From positions 1 through 44,895 of the forward strand of contig NZ_RAHW01000012.1 in NCBI RefSeq assembly GCF_004117875.1: 44,895 bases of DNA, read 5' to 3'. Position 1 is the first letter of the stretch. Every line of letters begins with the position of its first letter. The notes beneath the pieces are model-generated. The model saw only the letters and a program-made list of their open reading frames with translations, was not told the origin of the DNA and did no database searches. Below are positions 1-8,329 of this stretch, piece after piece. Both the position numbers and the translations under genes were made by a program. Source of the DNA: Geomonas oryzae. Lineage in GTDB: Bacteria; Desulfobacterota; Desulfuromonadia; Geobacterales; Geobacteraceae.

Positions 1-84
1 AGACCACAACGTTGATAGGCCGGGTGTGTAAGTGCAGCAATGCATTCAGCTTACCGGTACTAATCGGCCGTGAGGCTTGACCAT
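1..84 (+). rRNA. 23S rRNA, 3' end (partial)
   Basis: This is the last part of a large-subunit rRNA cut by the window edge. The stretch around 50-82 (taccggtactaatcggccg followed by tgaggcttgacc) is the conserved 3' end of bacterial 23S rRNA. The 3' boundary is placed by similarity to that ending and may be off by a few bases. It is followed on the same strand by the 5S gene, the normal 23S-5S order. Confidence 0.93.
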
Positions 85-100
85 AAAAAATTACTCGAGA

Positions 101-200
101 GGGGGGTGGACCTCCACCCCCCGATCATATACTGCCGAATCCTACGATCACGAAATGCAATTGTGAAACTGTCAGACTAGTCTGACCAGTCCGACTGGTC
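101..200 (+). other. 23S-5S spacer with hairpins and a perfect palindrome
   Basis: The spacer between 23S and 5S holds several inverted repeats. A 9-bp G/C-rich stem lies at 101-109/114-122 with loop acct. A perfect 16-bp palindrome, gtcagactagtctgac, lies at 171-186. It overlaps a 7-bp inverted repeat at 184-190/194-200 (gaccagt/actggtc). By position these could be RNase III or other processing stems of the pre-rRNA, but this is inference. No tRNA gene is present in the spacer. Confidence 0.6.
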
Positions 201-246
201 CGACGTCCGACAATAGAGAGCTTCGCGCCAAGCGCGTAAAAGTTTC

Positions 247-361
<115 letters not shown>

Positions 362-374
362 AATTTAATAGAGA

Positions 375-410
375 AGCCCCACCGGAATCCCGGTGGGGCT
401 TTTCGCTTTT
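375..410 (+). terminator. Intrinsic terminator of the rRNA operon
   Basis: A perfect 11-bp stem, agccccaccgg at 375-385 and ccggtggggct at 390-400, with a 4-nt loop (aatc), followed by tttcgctttt. It lies directly after 5S and is the expected end of the rRNA transcript. Confidence 0.93.
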
Positions 411-520
411 CTCCAGTTTGGCTTTGTCACCTGCCATATCATCTTCCCCGCATAACAGGGTTCTCGTCCCTGACCTCTTCCTCTATCGTAGATCAAACCC
501 CTTTCTTCTTTCGCGTGTAA

Positions 521-548
521 TTGCATTTCTTCGCGTACTGGTTAGAAT
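521..548 (+). promoter_or_regulatory. Possible sigma70 promoter for the lipoprotein gene
   Basis: A good -10 (TAGAAT, 543-548) sits 16 bp after a weak -35 (TTGCAT, 521-526). It would give a leader of roughly 25 nt ahead of the gene at 580. The -35 matches the consensus only at its first three bases, so the call is tentative. Confidence 0.4.
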
Positions 549-579
549 GTGGGCTGGCTAATTTTAAGGGAGGTGTCTC

Positions 580-936
580 ATGGGAAACTTGTTGTGCGTA
601 ATCCCGTTGGCAGTGCTCCTGGCTGGTTGCGCCAGCAAAGGCTATGTAGAAAGACAGATCGATCCCGTGTCGTGCAGGGTGGATGTCCTCGAGTCCAAAA
701 TGGGTGCAGCGGAGACCAGGAGTGCCTCTGACGAGCAGCGCCTCAACGCACTGGAAACCCGGCTTGCCACCATCGAGGGGCAGGTAAGCCAGGCACAGCT
801 TGCCAACAAGGCAATGCTGGATGAAGCTACCGCAAAGGCAGCCGACAGCGCCCAGAGGGCGGAATCAGCCGCATCTTCGGCAGCACAGTCGGCGGAACGG
901 GCTCAAAAGATCTTCGAGCTAGGGCAGAAGAAATAA
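580..936 (+). CDS. Small Ala-rich outer-membrane lipoprotein (Lpp-like)
   Basis: This 118-residue protein starts with a lipoprotein signal: a short hydrophobic stretch and the lipobox LAGC, so the mature chain should begin at Cys17 and be lipidated. The rest is a heptad-rich, alanine-rich coiled coil (LEX3LAX2EG-like repeats around 45-85, then Ala zipper 80-110). This resembles Lpp and other alanine-zipper lipoproteins that form trimers under the outer membrane. A strong Shine-Dalgarno (aagggaggtg) lies 5 bp before the ATG. The next gene encodes an L,D-transpeptidase 16 bp downstream; in enterobacteria that enzyme class links Lpp to peptidoglycan. The chain ends in LGQKK, so a C-terminal Lys is available, but the attachment idea is inference only. 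Confidence 0.8.
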   Translation: MGNLLCVIPLAVLLAGCASKGYVERQIDPVSCRVDVLESKMGAAETRSASDEQRLNALETRLATIEGQVSQAQLANKAMLDEATAKAADSAQRAESAASSAAQSAERAQKIFELGQKK

Positions 937-952
937 GCTGCGCCAAACTCAG

Positions 953-1837
953 ATGCTTCGCAGCCTCGCCACGGTAATTGCTTCACCTGGTCTTGTGGCC
1001 CTTGCAACGACAGCGGCGCAGGCGCCTGTCGATGCGGTCTACTACGGCGGCCACCTCGGAAAAGTCTTCACGTACCGGGTGCGCGAAGGGGAATCGCTTT
1101 TGGAGATTGGTCGCCGTTTTGATCTCGGCTTCAACGAAGTAACCGCCGCCAACGCAGGCGTCGACCCCTATCTGCCTCTTCCCGGCACTTTAATCACCAT
1201 CCCGACTGCGTGGATCCCGCCCGAGTCATCTCCACGCCCCTCGATCGTGGTCAATCTGGCGGAACTGCGCTTGTACTTTTTCCCGAAGGACCCAGCCGAC
1301 CCACTCCTTTCCTTCCCGATCGGTATCGGAGATGAAGGGACCGACACGCCGCTCGGCCTTTATACCGTGGATCGAAAGTCCCTTGACCCTTCATGGCATG
1401 TACCTGCCTCCATACGGCAACAAAGAGAAGATCTCCCACCCGTTGTTCCTCCCGGCCCGGATAACCCACTGGGAACCCGAGCCCTGCATCTCTCCGGCAA
1501 CGACATCCTGATTCATGGCACAAACCGCCCCTGGGGGATAGGCAGGCGTTCGAGCCACGGGTGCATCAGACTCTATCCGGAAGACATGGTGCGGCTGTTC
1601 GCATGTGTGGGAAGGGGGACCCAGGTGCTTATCGTGAACCGCCCTGTCAAGGTTGGCCTAAAAGAGGGCAAGGTCTTCCTGGAGGTACACGGAGACGGGA
1701 ATTACCAGGCAGAGCCCGGCGAGGTGCTGCACCAGATGGCGCGGCTCGGGCTCCTGGCTAAGATTGACATCAGCCTGGCGGTCAGGGCGGTTTCCGAGAA
1801 GAGGGGATATCCGGTTGAGGTGACCTTGATCCGGTGA
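953..1837 (+). CDS. LysM-containing L,D-transpeptidase (YkuD/ErfK family)
   Basis: This 294-residue exported enzyme should form 3-3 peptidoglycan cross-links or attach lipoprotein to peptidoglycan. An N-terminal hydrophobic segment (about 1-24) looks like a signal peptide. A LysM-like domain lies at about 38-84 (tyrRVREGESLLEIGRRF). The YkuD domain runs from about 95 to 230 and has the catalytic pattern HGT near 188 and SHGCIRL at 201-207, with Cys204 as nucleophile. The C-terminal 70 residues are the extra domain seen in the ErfK/YbiS group. No clear Shine-Dalgarno precedes the ATG. The gene may be read through from the lipoprotein gene 16 bp upstream, and the pairing of the two suggests joint work in the cell wall. 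Confidence 0.88.
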   Translation: MLRSLATVIASPGLVALATTAAQAPVDAVYYGGHLGKVFTYRVREGESLLEIGRRFDLGFNEVTAANAGVDPYLPLPGTLITIPTAWIPPESSPRPSIVVNLAELRLYFFPKDPADPLLSFPIGIGDEGTDTPLGLYTVDRKSLDPSWHVPASIRQQREDLPPVVPPGPDNPLGTRALHLSGNDILIHGTNRPWGIGRRSSHGCIRLYPEDMVRLFACVGRGTQVLIVNRPVKVGLKEGKVFLEVHGDGNYQAEPGEVLHQMARLGLLAKIDISLAVRAVSEKRGYPVEVTLIR

Positions 1838-1845
1838 TGATTGGT

Positions 1846-1881
1846 CTTTCCGATGGAGGGTGGCACACCTCCATCGGAAAG
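1846..1881. terminator. Strong hairpin between convergent genes
   Basis: A perfect 14-bp stem, ctttccgatggagg at 1846-1859 and cctccatcggaaag at 1868-1881, with an 8-nt loop. It lies in the 58-bp gap between the convergent L,D-transpeptidase and cytochrome genes. There is no T tract on either side, so it is probably a bidirectional 3'-end hairpin rather than a textbook intrinsic terminator. Confidence 0.65.
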
Positions 1882-1895
1882 GTCCGTGGCAGAAA

Positions 1896-2210
1896 TTACT
1901 TCTTTGGTTTCAGCGGGCTTTGCTTGTAGAAAATCCCGAGAACGCTCTGTTCGTCAGCGGTGAGCTTCACCCCTTTGAGTTCCATCCTGTGCTGGATCTT
2001 TTGCATGTCCTTGCCTGCGGCAATGGCGCTCTCGATGCGCTCTGCGGTATGGCATGAGACGCATTTCTTGTCTATTACCAGGTGCGCTTCCTTGAAAGTC
2101 CCGCCGGTCACCGCGCCCAGGTCCTTACCTGACGAGGGGAATTGTGCAGCAGGCACAGTACCGGTGTAAATGAGTGTCGCAGCAGCTCCCAATGCAATCA
2201 CATGTCTCAT
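1896..2210 (-). CDS. Small periplasmic monoheme c-type cytochrome
   Basis: This 104-residue protein has a signal peptide (cleavage probably near AAQ at 21-23) and one heme c attachment site, CVSCH at 50-54. Met69 and Met76 are candidates for the sixth iron ligand, and the motif LTADEQ...L near 83-91 is typical of class I monoheme cytochromes near their C-terminal helix. It would carry electrons in the periplasm, as many small cytochromes do in Geobacter relatives; its partners cannot be read from the sequence. An AAGGAG ribosome site lies 6 bp before the ATG. A 24-bp inverted repeat lies about 30 bp upstream and may control it. Confidence 0.85.
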   Translation of the reverse strand: MRHVIALGAAATLIYTGTVPAAQFPSSGKDLGAVTGGTFKEAHLVIDKKCVSCHTAERIESAIAAGKDMQKIQHRMELKGVKLTADEQSVLGIFYKQSPLKPKK

Positions 2211-2239
2211 TGCAACTCCTTTGTCACGGGTGTTTTGAA

Positions 2240-2263
2240 CTGATATGACTCAACATATATCAG
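2240..2263. promoter_or_regulatory. Inverted repeat, possible operator upstream of the cytochrome gene
   Basis: Seven-base arms CTGATAT (2240-2246) and ATATCAG (2257-2263) are separated by 10 bp. The flanks extend the symmetry with one gap (AAC...GTT). It lies between the divergent cytochrome and MoaD-like genes, about 30 bp from the cytochrome start, where a dimeric regulator could bind. The AT-rich makeup contrasts with the surrounding sequence. The binding protein is unknown. Confidence 0.45.
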
Positions 2264-2305
2264 GTTTTCCGTGAATTGCTCTGTCTGCTTCCCATTTACT
2301 TGCTC

Positions 2306-2333
2306 TTGACAGCAAATGTGAGAGGTCTATTAT
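2306..2333 (+). promoter_or_regulatory. Sigma70-type promoter for the MoaD/ThiS-like gene
   Basis: A consensus -35, TTGACA (2306-2311), 16 bp, then TATTAT (2328-2333). A start near 2340 would give a leader of about 90 nt before the gene at 2432. Confidence 0.65.
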
Positions 2334-2431
2334 CCGAAATGCGCCGCTCGTTAGCATCTGCTCACTGCCGGGGATTGAGAAAAGGTGACAGTGCTGGCCT
2401 GAGACCATAATTCTCTTTTTAGGAGGCCGTT

Positions 2432-2719
2432 ATGGCAGTGCAAGCAGCAACTACTGTGAGGATGTTCGGAGCCCTGCATGGTATCAGAAGGGACCGCGGG
2501 TTACCTTCTGTAGTCGATGTTGACATCCCGGCTGACGGTTGTACTGCCAGCGCGATAGCGGAAGCGCTGGAACTGCCCCTCAACCGGATTGACGGAGTTT
2601 TTATCAACCACAGGGTTTACCCGCTGGACCACTTGGTTCGCCCGGGTGACCGTGTTGCCTTCATTCCTGTCGGAGTACCTGGCGGGGCGGGGTTATTCAG
2701 CAGGGCTGCCTGTCGGTAA
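2432..2719 (+). CDS. MoaD/ThiS-family beta-grasp protein
   Basis: This 95-residue protein has the layout of the ubiquitin-like sulfur carriers: an N-terminal strand (VRMFGAL), a middle helix (ASAIAEALELP), and the late motif GVFINHRVYPLDHLVRPGDRVAFIPVGVPGG. Sulfur carriers normally end in Gly-Gly, whose carboxylate is adenylated and thiolated. Here GG is at 84-85 and ten more residues follow (AGLFSRAACR), so either the tail is removed or the protein does not act as a classical carrier. AGGAGG lies 7 bp upstream of the ATG. No molybdopterin or thiamine gene lies nearby, so its pathway is unknown. Confidence 0.75.
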   Translation: MAVQAATTVRMFGALHGIRRDRGLPSVVDVDIPADGCTASAIAEALELPLNRIDGVFINHRVYPLDHLVRPGDRVAFIPVGVPGGAGLFSRAACR

Positions 2720-2940
2720 TTCTTCATTCCTGCACCGTTTACTCCAGCACGGCTCCAGCTGCCTTCCTGAGTCTCCTTTGTCGATTGCCTTTCAGGCGCG
2801 TCGCACAACCTTTACCGAAATGAAGTGGCAGCTCCTTGGTACATCGCTTTGAAGACGTGGTAAAATCTGTCTGTTCACGGGACAGCCTATCCGGCCGATG
2901 CTCCTAACCATCTGACACGACAGACACGGAGATGCGGGAA

Positions 2941-3399
2941 ATGGTAAAGCTAAAGCGCATTCTGTTGGTGGAGGATAACGCAAACGATGCCGAACTCACG
3001 TTGGAGGCGTTGGCAGAGCACAACCTCGCCAATGGAGTCGATGTTGTCAGGGACGGTGCCGAAGCTCTGGATTACCTCTACCAGAGGGGTAAATACTCAG
3101 AGTATGAACCGGGCAACCTGGCCGTTATCCTTCTGGATCTGAAACTACCCAAAGTCGACGGCCTTGAGGTGTTGAGCGCTATTAAGGCTGACGAGAAGCT
3201 GAGATTCATCCCGGTGGTAGTTCTCACCTCATCACGTGAAGAAAGAGACGTCGTTGAGAGCTACCGGCTCGGCGTCAACGCCTACGTCGTCAAGCCGGTG
3301 AACTTTTCCGAATTCATCACGGCCGTCAAGGAAATCGGTGCCTTCTGGGCCATCGTCAATGAACCACCCCCGATGTCTTCCCGAGGTTTGAATAAATGA
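2941..3399 (+). CDS. Single-domain response regulator (CheY/Rcp1-like)
   Basis: This 152-residue protein is one receiver domain. The acidic pocket is VEDN near the N terminus, the phospho-acceptor is Asp66 in [11 protein letters not shown], the switch Thr is at 96 (VLTSS) and the conserved Lys at 118 (VVKPVNF). The inserted segment [18 protein letters not shown] is typical of the Rcp1-like group often paired with phytochrome or hybrid histidine kinases. The start was moved to the ATG at 2941 because the GGAG site at 2928-2931 is 9 bp before it but directly abuts the ATG at 2932. The stop overlaps the start of the next gene by 4 bp (ATGA), so the two are translationally coupled. No kinase is encoded nearby. 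Confidence 0.9.
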   Translation: MVKLKRILLVEDNANDAELTLEALAEHNLANGVDVVRDGAEALDYLYQRGKYSEYEPGNLAVILLDLKLPKVDGLEVLSAIKADEKLRFIPVVVLTSSREERDVVESYRLGVNAYVVKPVNFSEFITAVKEIGAFWAIVNEPPPMSSRGLNK

Positions 3400-4940
3400 C
3401 GCAGCGCCTGCGCATATTACATCTTGAAGACGATCCGATGGATGCCGAGCTGGTTTTGATGGCGCTCAGCGCGGAGGGGATGGATTGTGAAGTCGAGGTG
3501 GTATCAAGGCGTGAGGAGTTCCAAAGCGCTCTGGAACGGGGCGGGATGGATCTCATCCTCGCCGACTTCGCCCTTCCGGCGTTTGACGGGATGACGGCCC
3601 TCGCCATGGTGCGGGTTAAACTCCCCGACCTCCCCTTTGTTTTCGTGTCAGGCAAGCTGGGCGAAGAAGCGGCGATCGAGTCCCTGAAAAGCGGAGCGAC
3701 GGACTACGTGCTGAAAAGTCGGCTGTCTCGACTGGTTCCCGCGGTGCAACGCGCACTCACCGAGGCGAAGGAGCGGGCGAGGCAGCGGGAGACCGAACGG
3801 GAACTGGAGGTCGCCCACGCCGAGATTGAGAAGAGGGCCGAGGACTACCGGAACCTCTTCAACAGCATCCGCGACGTGATCGTGGTCTCCGATCACCACC
3901 GGACCATCCTGCATGTAAACCAGCCCGCCCTGCGCGACATCTTCGGTTATGAATCCGAAGAGGTAGTCGGCAAAAGCAGCAGAATTCTATATGCCGACAA
4001 GCATGACCACGAACGCACCGGTAAAGAGGTGTTCGACGTGCAGGCCCCGGTGAAGGGAGCGCTGTCAGAACTGCACTTCCGCAGAAAGCACGGCGAGGTT
4101 TTCATCGGCGAGTTGTTCGCGATGAAACGTCTGGACCGCTTCGGCAAGGTGACCGGCAACATCTCCATTTTCAGGGATATAAGCGAACGCAAGAAGGCGG
4201 AAGCCGACCTGCGTGAGAGCGAGCTGCGCCGCATGCAACTTCAGATGGAGCTCGTGTACGCGGCCGAGATCCAGGCGAAGCTTTTGCCGCGCTGCTACCC
4301 TCAGATCCCGCACTTCGAGATGGCCGCCCGATGCCTTCCGGCCAAGCAGGTTGGCGGGGACTTCTACGACTGGCAGCAGGTGTCGCCGACGCTGTTCAAC
4401 CTAACCCTGGGAGACGTGATGGGGAAGGGGATGGCAGCGGCCATGCTCATGGCGACGGTACGGGCGGCGCTGCACGCGGTCACCCTGTACAACCAGCCCG
4501 CCCAGGCCGTGCATCTTGCAGAGAAGGCGCTGAACGAGGACCTGGAGAATTCCGAGAGCTTCGTTACCCTCTTTCACGCCCAGCTCGACGCCGGCACGAA
4601 GACCCTCTCCTTTGTCGACTGCGGCCACGGCTATGTTTTCGTCCGGCGCGCGAACGGGAAGGTGGAGACGCTGTCGCCGCGGGGGCTTCCTCTCGGCGTG
4701 AAAGGGGAGGAGGTCTACCAGGAAGGGAGGATCCGCTTCGGGAGGGGGGACGTCATGGTCCTTTACAGCGACGGCCTGGTGGATGCGAAGCCCCAGCTGG
4801 AGCTGACCTACGAGCTGATCGCCCGGCAACTGGCCGGCAAGGAGAGCGCCCTCGAGATGGTGGACAGCCTGATCGCCCTCACCGACAAGCCGGATCCGCA
4901 GCCGGACGACATCACCGTACTGGTGCTGCGAGCGCTGTGA
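3396..4940 (+). CDS. REC-PAS-SpoIIE (PP2C) phosphatase, RsbU-like
   Basis: This 514-residue cytoplasmic protein is predicted to dephosphorylate an anti-sigma-factor antagonist or similar phosphoserine protein under receiver control. Residues 1-120 are a receiver domain (LEDD, then [12 protein letters not shown], then YVLKSRLSR). A coiled coil lies at about 120-155, a PAS domain with PAC tail at about 155-275, and a second linker helix up to about 300. The SpoIIE/PP2C domain at about 315-514 has metal-binding motifs GGDFYDW near 320, [22 protein letters not shown] and PDDITVLVL. It is coupled to the single-domain regulator upstream. No RsbV/RsbW-type partner is in the window. Confidence 0.9.
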   Translation: MTQRLRILHLEDDPMDAELVLMALSAEGMDCEVEVVSRREEFQSALERGGMDLILADFALPAFDGMTALAMVRVKLPDLPFVFVSGKLGEEAAIESLKSGATDYVLKSRLSRLVPAVQRALTEAKERARQRETERELEVAHAEIEKRAEDYRNLFNSIRDVIVVSDHHRTILHVNQPALRDIFGYESEEVVGKSSRILYADKHDHERTGKEVFDVQAPVKGALSELHFRRKHGEVFIGELFAMKRLDRFGKVTGNISIFRDISERKKAEADLRESELRRMQLQMELVYAAEIQAKLLPRCYPQIPHFEMAARCLPAKQVGGDFYDWQQVSPTLFNLTLGDVMGKGMAAAMLMATVRAALHAVTLYNQPAQAVHLAEKALNEDLENSESFVTLFHAQLDAGTKTLSFVDCGHGYVFVRRANGKVETLSPRGLPLGVKGEEVYQEGRIRFGRGDVMVLYSDGLVDAKPQLELTYELIARQLAGKESALEMVDSLIALTDKPDPQPDDITVLVLRAL

Positions 4941-4975
4941 GTCCCCCCGCCGGATGCCGACCGGCTCTAACTCTC

Positions 4976-5392
4976 CTACTCGCCGATGATCTTTACCAGC
5001 ACGCGCTTTCTCCGCATGCCGTCGAACTCCCCGTAAAAGACCTGCTCCCAGGGACCTAGATCCAGCTTCCCCGCCGTCACCGCAACGACGACCTCGCGCC
5101 CCATGATCGTCCTCTTCAGATGAGCGTCGCCGTTATCCTCGCCGACGTTGTGCCGGTAACGGCTGTGCGGTTTTTCCGGGGCGAGCTCTTCCAGCCACTG
5201 CTCGAAGTCATGGTGCAGCCCGCTTTCGTCGTCGTTTATAAAGACACTGGCGGTGATGTGCATGGCGTTGCAAAGAAGCAGCCCTTCCCTTATGCCGCTT
5301 TCCGCGATGGCCGCCTCCAAGTCGCGGGTGATGTTAACGAACCCCCGTCTGCTCTTGATCTGGAACCACAGTTCCTTCCGGTGGTGCTTCAT
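4976..5392 (-). CDS. YjbQ family (UPF0047) protein
   Basis: This 138-residue protein belongs to the YjbQ family, whose members adopt a beta-barrel-like trimer and show weak thiamin phosphate synthase activity; the main role is unclear. Family marks are [32 protein letters not shown] near 41-72, a conserved [14 protein letters not shown] segment, and [16 protein letters not shown] near 110-125. His and Asp/Glu of the middle motif line the putative metal site. An AAGGAG ribosome site lies 5 bp before the ATG. The first 59 bp overlap the 3' end of the carboxypeptidase gene upstream on the same strand, so the pair is probably one transcript. Confidence 0.87.
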   Translation of the reverse strand: MKHHRKELWFQIKSRRGFVNITRDLEAAIAESGIREGLLLCNAMHITASVFINDDESGLHHDFEQWLEELAPEKPHSRYRHNVGEDNGDAHLKRTIMGREVVVAVTAGKLDLGPWEQVFYGEFDGMRRKRVLVKIIGE

Positions 5393-6242
5393 CTGGACTC
5401 CTTGTTTGTGTAGTCTCCGCCCGCTTGGTCTCGCGTGGCGGCGAGCCTGCGGCGAAGGCTGCGTCGAGCAGGGCCGGAGCAGCCTTCCAGCGGTTGGGTG
5501 AATGCATGATGACCAGGAGCACCTTGCGCTCCTCGCGCTCGGCGATCGCCACGAGGCACTGTCCGGCGTTGGGAGTGGTGCCCGTTTTCACGCCGACGGC
5601 TCCGGGGTAGCGCCCGATCAGCCTGTTCTTGTTTCGGAAGTAGAAGCTTCGCCTGCCGTCGATGGTCGAGATGTGCATGCTCTGTTTGGCGACAAGTCTA
5701 GCAAAAGACGGTACCCGCATCCCCGCCTCGGCAAGGCGTGCGAGGTCGTGGGCGCTCGAGTAGAGCCCGGCACTGTCGTGGCCGCAGGCGTTGCTGAAAC
5801 GGGTGTCCTCGAGGCCCAGCGCCCGGGCGCGCGCGTTCATCTGTAGCACGAATTTTTTCTGATTGCCACAGGCGTGATCGGCGAGCGCCCGGCATGCGTC
5901 GTTGGCCGAGGCGATAAGGGTCGCGGCAAGGAGATCCCGCACCCTGAACCTCTGGCCGGCGCGCAGACCTATCCTGCTCCCGGTTTCGCGGGATGCCGCA
6001 CGGGAAACGGTCACCACGTCGTCCAGATCGCAGCGCTCCATCACCACGAGGGCGGTCATCATCTTGGTGAGGCTTGCCGGTGCACGCCTCAAAGAGGCGT
6101 TGCGCTCGCGGTAGATGTGCCCGTCGATCTTCAGCAGATAGGTAGGTGCCGGGTAGTTCGACGCTGCGACTGCGTGGGGGAAGGGGGCGCAGACCAAAAG
6201 GGAAAGGATGAGACCTCGCTTTATTGATGAGAAAATTTTCAT
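5334..6242 (-). CDS. D-alanyl-D-alanine carboxypeptidase (peptidase S11), short form
   Basis: This 302-residue exported enzyme trims the terminal D-Ala from peptidoglycan stem peptides. A signal peptide covers about 1-27. The three penicillin-binding motifs are all present: SLTK at 57-60 (Ser57 nucleophile), SAN at 112-114, and KTG at 219-221. Family members such as DacA are about 400 residues and have a C-terminal beta domain plus a membrane-anchoring helix. This one stops after the catalytic domain and ends in a polar, Pro/Thr-rich tail of about 30 residues, so it is probably soluble in the periplasm. It is divergent from mutL. Confidence 0.88.
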   Translation of the reverse strand: MKIFSSIKRGLILSLLVCAPFPHAVAASNYPAPTYLLKIDGHIYRERNASLRRAPASLTKMMTALVVMERCDLDDVVTVSRAASRETGSRIGLRAGQRFRVRDLLAATLIASANDACRALADHACGNQKKFVLQMNARARALGLEDTRFSNACGHDSAGLYSSAHDLARLAEAGMRVPSFARLVAKQSMHISTIDGRRSFYFRNKNRLIGRYPGAVGVKTGTTPNAGQCLVAIAEREERKVLLVIMHSPNRWKAAPALLDAAFAAGSPPRETKRAETTQTRSPDEAPPEGTVVPDQEQTGVR

Positions 6243-6385
6243 CCTGCACGTTATAGCATCCTTTGCAGGGGCCGCAACGCGCGAGCGGACCGTCCCGCCT
6301 CACTGAGCAATCTTGGATTTACAAACCGTCGCCGGTTAAGGTATCTTTGCTCCCTCGATTATCGCGATTGCTGTGAGGGACCACA

Positions 6386-8323
6386 TTGGCTACAAAGATC
6401 CGCATTCTTCCTGAAAATCTCACCAACAAGATCGCTGCCGGCGAGGTAGTGGAGCGCCCCGCCTCCGTCGTCAAGGAACTGGTGGAAAACGCGCTGGACG
6501 CGGGTTCGAAAGAGGTGACGGTGGAGATAGAGTCCGGCGGCAGGCGGCTCATCAAGGTCACCGATTCGGGGAGCGGCATGTCCCGCGAGGACGCCCTCCT
6601 CGCCCTCGAACGCCACGCCACGAGCAAAATCGCCAGCGACGACGACCTCTTTTCCCTGACCACCCTTGGTTTCCGTGGCGAGGCGCTGCCGTCGGTCGCC
6701 TCGGTGTCGCGGCTCACCATCGCCACCCGTACCGCGGAAACCCTGGAAGGCGCCGAGATCTACGTCGAGGGGGGACGCATCAAGGAGGTCAAGGAGTGCG
6801 GCATGGCCTCGGGGACGGTGATCGAGGTGCGCAACCTCTTCTTCAACACGCCGGCGCGCCTCAAGTTCATGAAGAGCGCGGAGACCGAGGGGGGGCACGT
6901 GGGCGAGCTCTTGACGCGGCTTGCCATCTCCCGCCCGGACGTCCGCTTCACCTACAAAAACGACGGCAAGGTCGTCTTCCGTGCTCTGGACGCCGACCTT
7001 AAGGAGCGGGTGGCGACGCTTCTCGGCCGCTCCATCGCTTCCTTCCTCTACCCCGTCTCGTACGAGGACGGGGGGGTAAAGGTAAGCGGCCTCGTGGCGG
7101 CGCCCGAGTGCAGCCGCAGCGCGGCAAGCCATCTCTATACCTACATAAACGGCCGCTTCATCAAGGACAAGGTGGTGCAGCACGCCGTGCTCCAGGCCTA
7201 CCGCAACTTCATGGAGCGTGGACGCTATCCGGTAGTCGCCGTCTTCATCGATATACCCCCGGGCGAAGTCGACGTGAACGTGCATCCGACCAAGCACGAG
7301 GTGAGGTTCAGGCAGCAGGGACGGGTGCACGACGCGATCCAGTACGCCGTGGAAAGCGTCCTGAAACAGACGCCGTGGCTGAAACGTCCTGCCGCGACGG
7401 ACGCTGCGCGCCCGACGGAGACGCGAGCCGCGGCGGCGAGCACGGCGACGAGGCCGCTCTGGACGCAGGCGGCGCCTTCCCTCCAGGCTCTCCCGCCGAA
7501 GCAGGAGCGCTTCGAGGTGCCCGCGGCGGCGCCCGCCCAGGAGCAACCGGCGCCGTCGGTGAGCGAGACCAAGGTGGCGGAGATTCGCGAACTGCTCACC
7601 GGGTACCAGGCCAAGCCTCAGCCCCCCCTGCGGCAGCAGCTGCACTTCCCCTCCCAGGCGGAAAAGCCGCAGCCGGAGCCCGAACCCCCGGTCGTGCCGC
7701 AGCCGATCAAGGAAGAGGAGGCGGAAAGCGGCGTGGCGGGTTATTTCTCCTCACTTGCCGTGATCGGCCAGTTCAACGCCTCTTACATCCTGTGCCAGCG
7801 GGGCACCGACCTTGTGCTCATCGACCAGCATGCGGCGCACGAGCGCGTCGCGTTCGAGAGGCTGAAGGGGGAGTTTTCCGGGAGGGCGGTGGACAGCCAG
7901 GGGCTTCTCTTTCCGGAGACGCTGGAACTCTCCTTCAAGGAATCGGCGGTGCTCAAGGAGCATCTGGAGGAGTTGCGCCGACTCGGCTTCTCCTTCGAGG
8001 AGTTCGGCGGCAACACGTGGCTTTTAAATGCCGTGCCGCAGCTTTTGGCCGGGAGCGACTACCTGCGTACCGTGCGCGACATTCTGGAGGAACTCGCGAG
8101 CCTTAGCCGCAGCCGCACCTTCACCGACGTGCAGGAAGAGCTGCTGGCGCGTATCGCCTGCCACAGCGTGGTGCGTGGCCGGCGCTCTTTGAGCGCCCAG
8201 GAGATTGCGGCTCTTTTCAAGCAGATGGATGAGACCGACTTCTCCAGCAACTGCCCGCACGGCCGGCCCGTGATGCAGACGCTCACCCTCTCCGAGGTCG
8301 AGAAGATGTTCAAGAGGGTGTAG
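6386..8323 (+). CDS. mutL: DNA mismatch repair protein MutL (with endonuclease motif)
   Basis: This 645-residue protein links mismatch recognition by MutS to strand nicking. The N-terminal GHKL ATPase has LVENALDAGS, DSGSGM and TLGFRGEAL motifs in order within the first 100 residues. A Pro/Ala-rich linker spans about 335-445. The C-terminal dimerisation domain holds the metal-binding endonuclease pattern DQHA-x2-E-x4-E starting at residue 480 and the CPHGRP motif at about 623. This is the nicking type of MutL found in bacteria without MutH. The start codon is TTG, with a GAGGGA ribosome site 7 bp upstream. miaA and hfq follow within 12 bp gaps, an order known from many proteobacteria. Confidence 0.96.
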   Translation: MATKIRILPENLTNKIAAGEVVERPASVVKELVENALDAGSKEVTVEIESGGRRLIKVTDSGSGMSREDALLALERHATSKIASDDDLFSLTTLGFRGEALPSVASVSRLTIATRTAETLEGAEIYVEGGRIKEVKECGMASGTVIEVRNLFFNTPARLKFMKSAETEGGHVGELLTRLAISRPDVRFTYKNDGKVVFRALDADLKERVATLLGRSIASFLYPVSYEDGGVKVSGLVAAPECSRSAASHLYTYINGRFIKDKVVQHAVLQAYRNFMERGRYPVVAVFIDIPPGEVDVNVHPTKHEVRFRQQGRVHDAIQYAVESVLKQTPWLKRPAATDAARPTETRAAAASTATRPLWTQAAPSLQALPPKQERFEVPAAAPAQEQPAPSVSETKVAEIRELLTGYQAKPQPPLRQQLHFPSQAEKPQPEPEPPVVPQPIKEEEAESGVAGYFSSLAVIGQFNASYILCQRGTDLVLIDQHAAHERVAFERLKGEFSGRAVDSQGLLFPETLELSFKESAVLKEHLEELRRLGFSFEEFGGNTWLLNAVPQLLAGSDYLRTVRDILEELASLSRSRTFTDVQEELLARIACHSVVRGRRSLSAQEIAALFKQMDETDFSSNCPHGRPVMQTLTLSEVEKMFKRV

Positions 8324-8329
8324 CGGGAC

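Noticed and set aside
85..246. tRNA in the 23S-5S spacer
   Set aside because: No cloverleaf or TTCGA-type T-loop is present; only short hairpins are seen.
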